A DNA stretch of 24,904 bases from an uncultured Bacillota bacterium (lineage in GTDB: Bacteria; Bacillota; Dehalobacteriia; UBA7702). Where the stretch lies: NCBI GenBank assembly GCA_902766525.1, contig CACXDX010000102.1:1-24904 (forward strand), given 5' to 3'. A model generated the notes under the pieces. That model did not search any database. It saw only the letters and a program-made list of their open reading frames with translations, and was not told the DNA's origin. Shown in pieces: positions 14,310-21,783 of the stretch. The position numbers and the translations under genes are program-made. Numbering within the stretch: position 1 is the first letter of the stretch; every line of letters starts with the position of its first letter.

Positions 14310-16934
14310 TTAATTTTGCTGCCTTCCGCAGCATTTTTTGTATTTTTTGCCGCTGCCGCAGGGACAGGGGTCATTACGACCGACCGTCTTTTCCTTGCGC
14401 ACCGGTTTTTTAACGTTGTTTTCACCATTGTCATCGCGATTGACGCGAATATTTTTCACCGTCGGCGACGCGGGTTGTTCTTCCACGCGCACGCGCATCA
14501 CAAAGCGAACGACGTCACGGCGAATATCATCGATCATTTGCTGGAACATATCGTAAGCGGCATATTTATATTCCACCAGAGGATTTTTCTGACCGATAGC
14601 CTGAAGACCGATACCGGTTCTCAGTTGATCCATGGCATCGAGATGATCCATCCATTGACGATCGATGATGCGAAGAAGGCCGTAACGGGCGAGATTTTCC
14701 AGATTGTCCGCGCCAAGTTCTTCTTCTCTGGCGGCAAAAGCAGCCCGGGCTTCATCCCGTAAATGTTCCCGCAATTCTTCTCCGCTCAGTTTCTGCCAAT
14801 CTTCAACCGTTTCACTGTTGTTGGGAATGAAGAGCGGAGACTCTTCTTTCAAATGAGCAAGATCCCACTCTTCGATCTGAGGAGAACCGCCGCTGATCTC
14901 ATTCACCGCCGAATCGACAACCTGATCGATCATTTCCAGAACGTTTTCGCGGATGTTTTCACCGGTCAGCACCTTGCGCCGTTCACCGTAGATTACTTCA
15001 CGCTGCTGATTCATAACGTCATCATAATCGAGAACATTCTTTCTTGTTTCAAAATTGCTGTTTTCCACCCGTTTCTGGGCATTTTCAATGGTTTTTGAAA
15101 CCATTTTGGAATCGATCGGCATGGAATCGTCCATCCCGAATCGGTCCATCATCGCCGCCATATTATCTCCGCCGAAGACGCGGATCAGATCATCTTCCAT
15201 GGAAAGATAGAAACGGCTCATGCCGGGATCGCCCTGACGGCCGGAACGACCGCGCAGCTGATTATCGATACGACGGCTTTCATGCCGTTCGGTACCGATA
15301 ACGTACAGACCGCCGACAGCGACAACTTTCGCTTTTTCTTCGTTGCATTGCGCCTCATATTTCGCCAAAAGCGATTCATAATCAGCGTCCTTTTTCTTTT
15401 CAAGCAGCGTTTTGTATTCCGCTTTGGCCAAAGCTTCGGGATTGCCGCCAAGCAGAATATCGGTACCGCGGCCCGCCATATTCGTCGCGATGGTCACGGC
15501 GCCGAAACGTCCGGCCTGAGAAATGATCTCCGCTTCCTGCTCATGAAATTTGGCATTTAAAACATTATGGCGAATGCCGTATTTCTTCAGCGCCCGGCTT
15601 AAAACTTCGGATTTTTCAATCGAAACCGTACCGACAAGAACGGGACGACCGATCTCATGAGCATTTTTGATATCTTCAATGATGGCGTTGATCTTACCGT
15701 TGACCGTACGATAGATCACATCCGCCTCGTCGCTGCGGATCATATCTTTGTTGGTCGGCACTTCCACAACATCCATTTGATAGATCTTGGTGAATTCTCC
15801 CTCTTCGGTCTTGGCCGTACCGGTCATACCGGAAAGCTTCTCATACATACGAAAATAGTTCTGGAATGTGATCGTCGCCAAAGTCTGGCTTTCTCTCTCG
15901 ATTTTGACCTTTTCCTTTGCCTCCAGCGCCTGATGCAGCCCGTCACTGTAGCGGCGGCCAAACATCAAACGTCCGGTAAATTCATCGACAATGATCACTT
16001 CGCCGTCTTTGACGACATAATCGCGATCGCGCTTGAAGATGGCTTTGGCCCGAACGGCATTGGTGATAAGATGACTCCATTCATTATTTTCGTCATCATA
16101 GAGGTTTCCTATACCGAGCTGCGCTTCGACTTTGGCAATACCGGCCTCATTCAATGCGGCGCTCTTGGTCTTTTCCTCGACCATATAATCTTCGCCTTCT
16201 CTGAGCCGGGAAACGATTTTGGCGGCGGTATAATAATTTTCCGTCGGTTTTTCCGCCTGACCGGAAATGATCAGCGGCGTTCTCGCTTCATCGATGAGAA
16301 TACTGTCCACCTCGTCTATGATGGCAAAATAAAGGTCCCGCTGCACCATGGCACTTTCACGCACGGCCATATTATCTCTGAGGTAGTCAAAACCGAATTC
16401 GTTATTGGTACCGTAAGTGATATCCGCGTTATAAGCCGCTTTCTTTTCCTCATATTCCAACCCGTGAACATTCAGACCGACGGTTAAGCCGAGAAAACGA
16501 AAGATTTGCCCCATCCATTCGCTGTCGCGGGTCGCCAGATAATCGTTGACGGTAATGATGTGGACACCTCTGCCGGCAATGGCGTTGAGATAAGCGGGCA
16601 GTGTTGCTACGAGCGTTTTCCCTTCACCGGTTTTCATTTCGGAAATGCGTCCGTCATGCAGAACCATGCCGCCGATAAGCTGCACATCAAAGTGACGCAT
16701 TTTCAGCACTCTCTTTGAGGCCTCGCGCACAACGGCAAAAGCTTCCGGCAGCAGATCATCAAGGCTTTCCCCTTTCGCGAAACGGTCCTTGAATTCCGCC
16801 GTTTTGGCGACAAGGGCTTCATCGGAAAGAACGCTGATTTCCGGCTCTTCGGCATTGATCAGCTCCACCTTCTGATAATATTTTTTTATATCCTTGGCAT
16901 TGTCATCAAACAAATTTTTCAGCGCTTTAAACAT
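14310..16934 (-). CDS. secA: Protein translocase ATPase SecA
   Basis: An 874-residue SecA, the motor that pushes preproteins through SecYEG. Visible parts: Walker A TGEGKT (102-107), the DEAD-type IIDEVDSILIDEART motif, the preprotein crosslinking region, the second nucleotide-binding fold with TNMAGRGTDI, the helical scaffold, and a C-terminal SEC-C zinc finger (C857, C859, C868, C869 in CPCGSGKKYKKCC) that binds SecB or ribosomes in other bacteria. Length is normal. The ATG is fixed by an in-frame stop three codons upstream, yet the nearest GGAGG is about 17 bases away, an unusually long gap. An extended -10 promoter lies upstream; prfB follows directly. Confidence 0.97.
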   Translation of the reverse strand: MFKALKNLFDDNAKDIKKYYQKVELINAEEPEISVLSDEALVAKTAEFKDRFAKGESLDDLLPEAFAVVREASKRVLKMRHFDVQLIGGMVLHDGRISEMKTGEGKTLVATLPAYLNAIAGRGVHIITVNDYLATRDSEWMGQIFRFLGLTVGLNVHGLEYEEKKAAYNADITYGTNNEFGFDYLRDNMAVRESAMVQRDLYFAIIDEVDSILIDEARTPLIISGQAEKPTENYYTAAKIVSRLREGEDYMVEEKTKSAALNEAGIAKVEAQLGIGNLYDDENNEWSHLITNAVRAKAIFKRDRDYVVKDGEVIIVDEFTGRLMFGRRYSDGLHQALEAKEKVKIERESQTLATITFQNYFRMYEKLSGMTGTAKTEEGEFTKIYQMDVVEVPTNKDMIRSDEADVIYRTVNGKINAIIEDIKNAHEIGRPVLVGTVSIEKSEVLSRALKKYGIRHNVLNAKFHEQEAEIISQAGRFGAVTIATNMAGRGTDILLGGNPEALAKAEYKTLLEKKKDADYESLLAKYEAQCNEEKAKVVAVGGLYVIGTERHESRRIDNQLRGRSGRQGDPGMSRFYLSMEDDLIRVFGGDNMAAMMDRFGMDDSMPIDSKMVSKTIENAQKRVENSNFETRKNVLDYDDVMNQQREVIYGERRKVLTGENIRENVLEMIDQVVDSAVNEISGGSPQIEEWDLAHLKEESPLFIPNNSETVEDWQKLSGEELREHLRDEARAAFAAREEELGADNLENLARYGLLRIIDRQWMDHLDAMDQLRTGIGLQAIGQKNPLVEYKYAAYDMFQQMIDDIRRDVVRFVMRVRVEEQPASPTVKNIRVNRDDNGENNVKKPVRKEKTVGRNDPCPCGSGKKYKKCCGRQQN

Positions 16935-17017
16935 AATAACTTAAAAAAGATCCCTCCAATTCTTTGAGCTGTTGTTTTCCGATCTTTTCCGTATCCGATT
17001 TCTTTTCGTATTATGTT

Positions 17018-17026
17018 ATTATACCA
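17018..17026 (-). promoter_or_regulatory. Extended -10 promoter of secA-prfB
   Basis: On the minus strand TGG-TATAAT (17026-17018) gives a perfect -10 box with the TGn extension. The expected -35 position falls in the T tract after the hpf terminator and shows no consensus, which is tolerated by extended -10 promoters. The leader to the secA ATG would be about 75 bases. Confidence 0.6.
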
Positions 17027-17037
17027 CATTTTGGCAT

Positions 17038-17075
17038 AAAAAGGGCTGTCTCAATTATTTTTTTTGAGACAGCCC
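17038..17075 (-). terminator. Terminator of hpf
   Basis: GGGCTGTCTCAA (17043-17054) pairs perfectly with TTGAGACAGCCC (17064-17075), a 12-bp stem with a 9-base loop. On the minus strand the stem is followed by five T. It lies about 45 bases beyond the hpf stop and insulates secA from hpf transcription. Confidence 0.88.
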
Positions 17076-17120
17076 CGTGTATCATTAAACTCGGATCGTT
17101 CCAAAGGGTCTTCGTTCAAT

Positions 17121-17648
17121 TTATTTCTCCGGTACGATCAAACCGTATTTTTCATCATTACGCAGATAGACAACGTTGATTTCCTCATCATTTTCGCTGT
17201 TGGCAAAAACGAAGAAAGTATGACCCAGCATATTCATTTGCATGATGGCTTCATCCACCGTCATCGGCTTAACATTGAAGTGCTTCGTGCGGACGAGTTC
17301 GTCTTCCTTCGGTTCCGGCGTTTCCAACACAGCGACATCCGCCAGTTTTTCTCTGTCTTTCTTTGTTTTGCGTTGCAGTTTTTCTTTATATTTGACAAGC
17401 TGTTTTTCCAGTTTGTCAACGACAATATCGATGGCCGCATAAGCGTCCTGAGCATATACTTCGGCGCGGAGCAGATAACCCTTGACCGTCATGGTCACTT
17501 CTGCTTTTTGTTTGCTTTTTCTGTCAACCAGCGTCACCATGACTTTATCGATTTCCATGATGCGTTCCAGACGAGAAAGCTTCTTTTCGGCATGTTCCTT
17601 CAGGGCGGGGGTTACCTCAAAGTTTTTTCCTTTAAAATTGATGTTCAT
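17121..17648 (-). CDS. hpf: Ribosome hibernation-promoting factor, long form
   Basis: A 175-residue long HPF. The N-terminal S30AE domain (about 1-95) has a beta-alpha-beta start INFKGKNFEVTPALKEHAEKKL and binds the decoding region; a charged linker (about 96-120) leads to the C-terminal dimerisation domain (about 122-172, FNVKPMTVDEAIMQMNMLGHTFFVF). Long HPF joins two 70S ribosomes into inactive 100S dimers in stationary phase or stress. A strong AAGGAAGGAG site precedes the ATG. A sequence resembling a sigma-H promoter lies about 45-70 bases upstream. The gene order hpf-secA-prfB is the common Bacillota arrangement, though a terminator separates it from secA here. Confidence 0.96.
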   Translation of the reverse strand: MNINFKGKNFEVTPALKEHAEKKLSRLERIMEIDKVMVTLVDRKSKQKAEVTMTVKGYLLRAEVYAQDAYAAIDIVVDKLEKQLVKYKEKLQRKTKKDREKLADVAVLETPEPKEDELVRTKHFNVKPMTVDEAIMQMNMLGHTFFVFANSENDEEINVVYLRNDEKYGLIVPEK

Positions 17649-17692
17649 AAAACCACTCCTTCCTTATGCCAGAGGTGTTGTTGTATTTATAT

Positions 17693-17720
17693 TAATTCTA
17701 TCATTTCCGGAAAATCCCTT
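17693..17720 (-). promoter_or_regulatory. Possible sigma-H-type promoter of hpf
   Basis: On the minus strand AAGGGATTT (17720-17712) and ATAGAATTA (17701-17693), 10 bases apart, match the sigma-H pattern RnAGGAWWW / RnnGAATWW with one mismatch and a slightly short spacer. The Bacillus homologue yvyD is known to be under stress and sigma-H control. No good vegetative promoter is seen in the same stretch. Confidence 0.3.
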
Positions 17721-17746
17721 GTTTTTTTCTGATTTTTCTTCTTGAT

Positions 17747-17772
17747 AAAAAAAGATTTTTCAAAAAATCTTT
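17747..17772 (-). terminator. Weak AT-rich terminator candidate after ppa
   Basis: AAAGATTTTT (17751-17760) pairs with AAAAATCTTT (17763-17772), and the minus-strand reading ends in T. The stem has only one G-C-type pair per arm, so it would be weak. It is about 55 bases past the ppa stop; no stronger hairpin is visible there. Confidence 0.35.
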
Positions 17773-17827
17773 CTTCGCCGTTCAGAACCATCTTTCAAAA
17801 ACGGTTTTCCGGTCGATACAGATTTAA

Positions 17828-18364
17828 TCAGCGGCAGAAACTTTCAATATAGTTGTCCACGCAGTGAGCAATGATCTTCTCCGCCTTTTTATGGTCATAA
17901 ACCCCTTCCACTTTAACGGTTTTATCACTCTCCAGATTTTTATAGACGGAGAAAAAATGAATCATCATTTCATAGATATGCGACGGCAGCTCGTCAATAT
18001 CATGATAACCGTTGTACATCGGATCGGCAAAAGGAACGGCAATGATCTTTTCATCAAGACGACCGTTATCTTCCATCATAATAACGCCGATGGGATAACA
18101 GCGCACCAGTGTCAAAGGACGGATGGTCTCACTGCAAACGAGGAGCACATCAAGGGGGTCACCGTCGTCGGCATATGTTCTGGGAATAAATCCGTAATTT
18201 GCCGGATAATGGGTAGATGTATGCAGAATACGGTCAAGGATCAATGCACCGGATTCCTTATCCAATTCATACTTGGATTTTGTTCCCTGTTCGATCTCGA
18301 TCACAGCAAGAAAGTCGGTGGGTTTCACCCGTTGCGGGCGAATATCGTGCCAAAGATTGGACAT
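17828..18364 (-). CDS. ppa: Inorganic pyrophosphatase, family I
   Basis: A 178-residue soluble family I pyrophosphatase that hydrolyses PPi to two phosphates using Mg2+, pulling biosynthetic reactions forward. The core motif DDGDPLDVLL carries the metal-binding aspartates; upstream residues EIEQGTKSKYELD and YPANYGFIPRT supply the phosphate-binding lysines, arginine and tyrosines. Length is normal for the bacterial form. The ATG at 18364 has AAGGAG 7 bases upstream; longer readings add a basic tail not seen in the family. A likely promoter is at 18413-18441, and two DnaA-box-like sequences lie farther upstream. Confidence 0.96.
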   Translation of the reverse strand: MSNLWHDIRPQRVKPTDFLAVIEIEQGTKSKYELDKESGALILDRILHTSTHYPANYGFIPRTYADDGDPLDVLLVCSETIRPLTLVRCYPIGVIMMEDNGRLDEKIIAVPFADPMYNGYHDIDELPSHIYEMMIHFFSVYKNLESDKTVKVEGVYDHKKAEKIIAHCVDNYIESFCR

Positions 18365-18412
18365 TTTTCTTCTCCTTGTTTTCAAAATAAGATTACATTA
18401 ACATGTGGAGAC

Positions 18413-18441
18413 AATATACCATATTTGTTCTTTCCCCGCAA
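18413..18441 (-). promoter_or_regulatory. Probable ppa promoter
   Basis: On the minus strand TATATT (18418-18413) is preceded by TGG, an extended -10 arrangement. TTGCGG (18441-18436) sits 17 bases farther upstream and matches only half of the -35 consensus. The leader to the ppa start is about 45 bases. Confidence 0.5.
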
Positions 18442-18470
18442 GCCGAATTATGGAAAAACTTATTTTCTTT

Positions 18471-18528
18471 TGTGGATAATGTGAATAAAAATGTTCAAAA
18501 CCTGCTCAGAGCATTCTTCTTTTCCACA
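18471..18528. promoter_or_regulatory. Two DnaA-box-like sequences between comF and ppa
   Basis: TGTGGATAA at 18471-18479 is the exact reverse complement of the consensus DnaA box TTATCCACA. TTTTCCACA at 18520-18528 is one mismatch away, in the opposite orientation, about 49 bp off. They lie about 30 and 80 bases upstream of the ppa -35 box. No replication gene or AT-rich unwinding element is adjacent, so this is not an origin as seen here. Confidence 0.35.
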
Positions 18529-18596
18529 GAATACCCAAAAATAAACGATGATCCAAGGAAATCCAACATTTTTTGAATTTTATCCTCAATCTTATT

Positions 18597-19313
18597 TCAG
18601 CGAACTTTTCCCGCGGTAACGGCGGCAATGGCCGCCCGCTTCGCACCGGCCTTCTTCAAAACGGCAACGCACTCTCCGGCCGTGGCGCCGGTGGTCACGA
18701 CATCATCAACGAGGAGAACACGACGGCCTTCCGCTTTTTCCCGATCCATCACCTCAAAAGCTCCTCTCATATTATCGCATCGACGACGATAGTTGAGTGT
18801 TGTTTGACTCGGCGTATCGATCACCCTTTCAAGCAGCGGTTCATAAGGAAGAGACATTCCTTCGGCAATCGCCCTGGCCAGTTCTTCGCTTTGATTGAAC
18901 CCCCGCTCCCGCAGGCGGCGGCGGTGAAGCGGAACGGCTGTTACCACATCGAAACCGGTATCGATTTCACTATAGCGGAAAAACAATTTCACCAGCGTCG
19001 GAAGGAGATCACGCCGATTATTATATTTCAGTTTCCTCACGAGAATTCCTCCGATGCCGTCATACGGTACGCCGACAAACAGACCGTTTTTCAAAAAACG
19101 ACCTTCCGCCCCAAAACAGCCGGGACACTGACGAAACTCCGCTCCGTAAAAACGCCCGCAGCGAGCACAAAAAGAAACTTTTTCCCGAGCTTCCAGCAAT
19201 TCTTCATAGCAAACACCGCAAAGCCCCGGGTGCTCCTCTTCGCTCCTTCCGCCGCAAACCACGCATCGTGTCGTCGGCCAAAGCCAGCCTTTGATCCGAT
19301 CCGAAAATCTCAT
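18597..19313 (-). CDS. comF: ComF family phosphoribosyltransferase-like protein
   Basis: A 238-residue ComFC-type protein. Two zinc-ribbon cysteine sets (C17, C20, C32, C35 and C49, C52, C63, C66) precede a phosphoribosyltransferase-fold domain with VPLHRRRLRERGFNQSEELA (about 127-146) and the PRPP-loop VLLVDDVVTTGATAG (about 199-213). ComFC helps bring DNA into the cytosol during natural transformation; its catalytic reaction is unsettled. No comFA helicase is adjacent, unlike Bacillus. The ATG at 19313 has GAGG 7 bases upstream and overlaps the stop of the preceding unknown gene as ATGA, so it is translationally coupled. It is the last gene of a five-gene operon; no clear terminator follows. 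Confidence 0.93.
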   Translation of the reverse strand: MRFSDRIKGWLWPTTRCVVCGGRSEEEHPGLCGVCYEELLEAREKVSFCARCGRFYGAEFRQCPGCFGAEGRFLKNGLFVGVPYDGIGGILVRKLKYNNRRDLLPTLVKLFFRYSEIDTGFDVVTAVPLHRRRLRERGFNQSEELARAIAEGMSLPYEPLLERVIDTPSQTTLNYRRRCDNMRGAFEVMDREKAEGRRVLLVDDVVTTGATAGECVAVLKKAGAKRAAIAAVTAGKVR

Positions 19314-19999
19314 GATCTCACCTCTGCTTCCGTGATCCGCTTTTTCTTCTTCTTGCGAGGGAAAAAGAGAATATCTTTCCACTCTTCGGCTTTTACTTCT
19401 CTGACCTCTGCGGAACGCCAAAGATAATCGGGATACGGATATACCGTCAGCACATCATTTTCATCGGTTTTCGCAAGCAGCCTTTCAACATAATCGGACA
19501 ATTCGGGGTCTTCACCGATCAAACTGCGAAAACAGACGGCATTATCCTCTTCTTTAAGGAACAGATGTAAACAGGAACCGATAAAATCATCCTTTAAATA
19601 ACCGCAAAAGGGACTCGCCAGAAAGTCTGCGCAGAGTTTCGCCGCTTCTTTTCCTCCGATATTGGCCGCCGTCAGCAGCGCAGCACGAATCAACAGCGGT
19701 TTTTCCCGCTGAAACAGGCAGCGCCGCGATGCTTGAAGCGAAGCCTTCCGGGGATGATGATTGAGAACGGAAAACGCTCTCAGCTGCCACTCTCTTTCTT
19801 CTTTATCATCGAGAATGATTCTCTCCGCTGCAGCAAGCACAGCTTCATCGGCAACTCTTTCCGCCGTCAGAAAAGCTTTGGAACGCGCGAGATATCGCTT
19901 TTCATCCAACAGCACCTGACATAAAAAGGCACTGTCTGTTGCGGACAGCGCCCCTTTTGATATTTCATTCATCCGATCCTGTAATGGACGATCCATCAT
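19310..19999 (-). CDS. Unrecognised helical (HEAT-like) protein
   Basis: I do not recognise a family. The 229-residue product is predicted by eye to be almost all alpha-helical from 10 to 175, with repeated helix pairs of about 30-35 residues (RVADEAVLAAAERIILDD, QLRAFSVLNHHPRKASLQAS, PLLIRAALLTAANIGGKEAA) like HEAT repeats. It ends in a non-repeat segment with aromatic residues (VYPYPDYLW) and a basic stretch FPRKKKKKRI. No signal peptide or membrane helix is seen, so it is probably cytoplasmic. It starts one base after the stop of the proteasome-like gene, with GGAGG 12 bases upstream, and overlaps comF by ATGA. Close coupling suggests it works with the proteasome-fold protein, perhaps as an adaptor (inference). 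Confidence 0.8.
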   Translation of the reverse strand: MMDRPLQDRMNEISKGALSATDSAFLCQVLLDEKRYLARSKAFLTAERVADEAVLAAAERIILDDKEEREWQLRAFSVLNHHPRKASLQASRRCLFQREKPLLIRAALLTAANIGGKEAAKLCADFLASPFCGYLKDDFIGSCLHLFLKEEDNAVCFRSLIGEDPELSDYVERLLAKTDENDVLTVYPYPDYLWRSAEVREVKAEEWKDILFFPRKKKKKRITEAEVRS

Positions 20000-20000
20000 T

Positions 20001-20720
20001 TTATTTCGGTTCCTCCAGCGTTTTATGGCGAATCCACTGTCCGCCTTCCCGATCCACGACCAGAATATCCACCTGTCCGCCTACGGTTTTGGGCCGCAGC
20101 TCAAAGCGCATGGTAGCAATGGTCGTCTTTACGGCATAATCAGCGAAATCAACGGCGTCCTGCAGCGTAAAAACGTTGATTCCCAAGGGAAAATCCGGTA
20201 AATTCACATTGTCGCCCCGCGGCGTTTTCATTGATACCGGGGAAAAAAGACGGGCAAGAATGTCCCCCTCGCCGTCCCAAACCATCTGACGAGCGGAACG
20301 GTCTTCGATGATCTCCTGTTTCGGCACGATACGCCAAAAACAGAATGCGGCGGGTTCCGCATCACGATCAAAACCGCAAATATGGAAAATCGTCGAAGGG
20401 ATCTTCGGCAGGGAGCGTACATATTCCGTCAACAGAGATGGCATCGCGACAAGAGGTGTTTGTTCCGAAATTTTTTCCTTTAAAAACCGATCCAAAAAGA
20501 AGCTGACACTGCCGGCTTCAATGGCCATTTCCCCGCAAAAGGAGATCCCGGCACCGTTGGGCGCGAGAAAAAGCTTGTTATAAGTATCCGAGTAATGGCT
20601 GATACCGCCGGTAAGCGGTTTTTGCGGAGCTTCCCCTTTATGTTGGACATGCATACTGACACGACTGTCCGCCGCCATAACAAAGCCTTCGGCCGTTTTT
20701 ATACTGATAATCAGTGACAT
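20001..20720 (-). CDS. Stand-alone proteasome-fold (Ntn hydrolase-like) protein
   Basis: A 239-residue protein resembling proteasome beta-type Ntn hydrolases. MSLIISIKTAEGFVMAADSR matches the first two beta strands: removal of Met would leave Ser at position 1, and D18 (D17 of the mature numbering) falls exactly where the catalytic Asp17 lies. YNKLFLAPNGAGISFCGE (from Y47) matches the strand with Lys33, K49 here, after an insertion of about 15 residues. The end, TVGGQVDILVVDREGG, fits the last proteasome strands. The Ser129-Asp166-Ser169 set is not obvious, so activity is uncertain. There is no ATPase unfoldase such as HslU or Mpa in the window. It has AAGGAG 5 bases before the ATG and sits in an operon with a GNAT protein and an unknown helical protein. 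The fold call is good; the function is unknown. Confidence 0.7.
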   Translation of the reverse strand: MSLIISIKTAEGFVMAADSRVSMHVQHKGEAPQKPLTGGISHYSDTYNKLFLAPNGAGISFCGEMAIEAGSVSFFLDRFLKEKISEQTPLVAMPSLLTEYVRSLPKIPSTIFHICGFDRDAEPAAFCFWRIVPKQEIIEDRSARQMVWDGEGDILARLFSPVSMKTPRGDNVNLPDFPLGINVFTLQDAVDFADYAVKTTIATMRFELRPKTVGGQVDILVVDREGGQWIRHKTLEEPK

Positions 20721-20771
20721 AACTTCTCCTTTATGAAAAAGCCTCTTTCAACTAACCGAGAACGGAAAAAT

Positions 20772-21182
20772 TCACAGCAATTCCCACTCCGCCAAAGTCA
20801 AACGCCATAAGATCCGCCCTTTTTCGCCGGAAACCTTGACCAAACCGCCGCGATGACAGGTTTTGATCGCCGGAATATTTTGCTCATCACAGACGGCGCT
20901 GACCCGACTGCGACCGATCATCCCGAAAAGAGCAAAGAGACCCAGAACCAACGCCTCACCGCCGTAACCGAGGTCGCGTTCGGCAGGAATAATTTCAACA
21001 GTCAGATTCTCCTCGGGACAAAGCACCACGCCGATTACTTCATGTGTTGCTTTCTTTACCACGGCGAAGCAGCCTTCCCGATCACCGCAGTCAAAAACGG
21101 CGGCGGAAAGCGAACAATCACGAACAATGTCACGTTTGCTCAGCGAACGGAGAATAATTGCGTCGGTTTCCAATGAGATCAT
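20772..21182 (-). CDS. GNAT-family N-acetyltransferase
   Basis: A 136-residue GNAT protein, an acyl-CoA-dependent N-acetyltransferase of unknown substrate. The acetyl-CoA pyrophosphate loop is ERDLGYGGEAL (68-78), following the strand TVEIIP, and the later CDEQNIPAIKTCHRGGLV (98-115) fits motif B. The N terminus IILRSLSKRDIV is the usual first strand and helix. The ATG at 21182 overlaps the DUF2284 stop by one base (TGATG), with GAAGGAG 11 bases upstream. It is followed 51 bp later by the proteasome-like gene with no terminator between, so it is probably cotranscribed. The protein could modify an N terminus or small molecule; nothing in the sequence decides. Confidence 0.85.
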   Translation of the reverse strand: MISLETDAIILRSLSKRDIVRDCSLSAAVFDCGDREGCFAVVKKATHEVIGVVLCPEENLTVEIIPAERDLGYGGEALVLGLFALFGMIGRSRVSAVCDEQNIPAIKTCHRGGLVKVSGEKGRILWRLTLAEWELL

Positions 21183-21745
21183 CAGGATAGGGGCTCCTTC
21201 GTAAAAATCGCGCTGATGAACGAAATCTGTTTCGGTAAACGATCGCCGCTCCATTCCAATTCAAAGCCGAGAAGTTCCTCGGTGGTGCGAGCCACATCAA
21301 AACCGAAGCTTTCCAGGGAGGAGCGCATCTGCTCCGGATGACGGCAGGGCTGCCCTTTGAGACGAGCGCAATATTCGCAAAGATAACAGCGACCGCCGTA
21401 AAAAGCCAGTGCACCGGGGCTTCTCTCTTCCAAAGCCAAAATAACCGGATCGATGAAACGGCGGCAATCTTTGGTGATCATTTCCGCCATTTCTCCGATG
21501 GTAACGGGATCGATGATCAAATCACGAACCGCGGGATTGACGGTAGCCCGTACACCGATGATATACACATAACGAAAACTTTTCAGTGTTTCGGAGGGAT
21601 CAAAATCAAACGGAGGACAGCACCAAAGATTTTGATAACGCGGACACTGTTTGCAATATTCAATAAATTGAGCGGGATCACGATAATCACGGCAGTACTC
21701 CGACGCCGGGATCATCACCGTTTTGATTTCCGGTTGATAAAGCAT
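21182..21745 (-). CDS. DUF2284 cysteine-rich metal-binding protein
   Basis: A 187-residue DUF2284 protein. Its signature is C31-x2-C34-P-x-Y followed by W41-C42-C43-P-P-F, with a second cysteine group GRCYLCEYCARLKGQPCRHP around residues 117-136. These two clusters probably bind metal, perhaps an Fe-S centre; no reaction is established for the family. A GGGAG site lies 6 bases before the ATG, and a good promoter is upstream. It is the first gene of the five-gene operon ending in comF and overlaps the GNAT start by one base. Proteins of this family are typical of anaerobes. Confidence 0.88.
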   Translation of the reverse strand: MLYQPEIKTVMIPASEYCRDYRDPAQFIEYCKQCPRYQNLWCCPPFDFDPSETLKSFRYVYIIGVRATVNPAVRDLIIDPVTIGEMAEMITKDCRRFIDPVILALEERSPGALAFYGGRCYLCEYCARLKGQPCRHPEQMRSSLESFGFDVARTTEELLGFELEWSGDRLPKQISFISAIFTKEPLS

Positions 21746-21783
21746 TTCTTTACTCCCTGAATCGCGTAAAAATCTTCGTATTT

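Noticed and set aside
18386..18596. Replication origin or small RNA gene between comF and ppa
   Set aside because: Only two DnaA-like boxes, no AT-rich unwinding region, no dnaA/dnaN neighbour, and no SRP RNA or 6S RNA motif.
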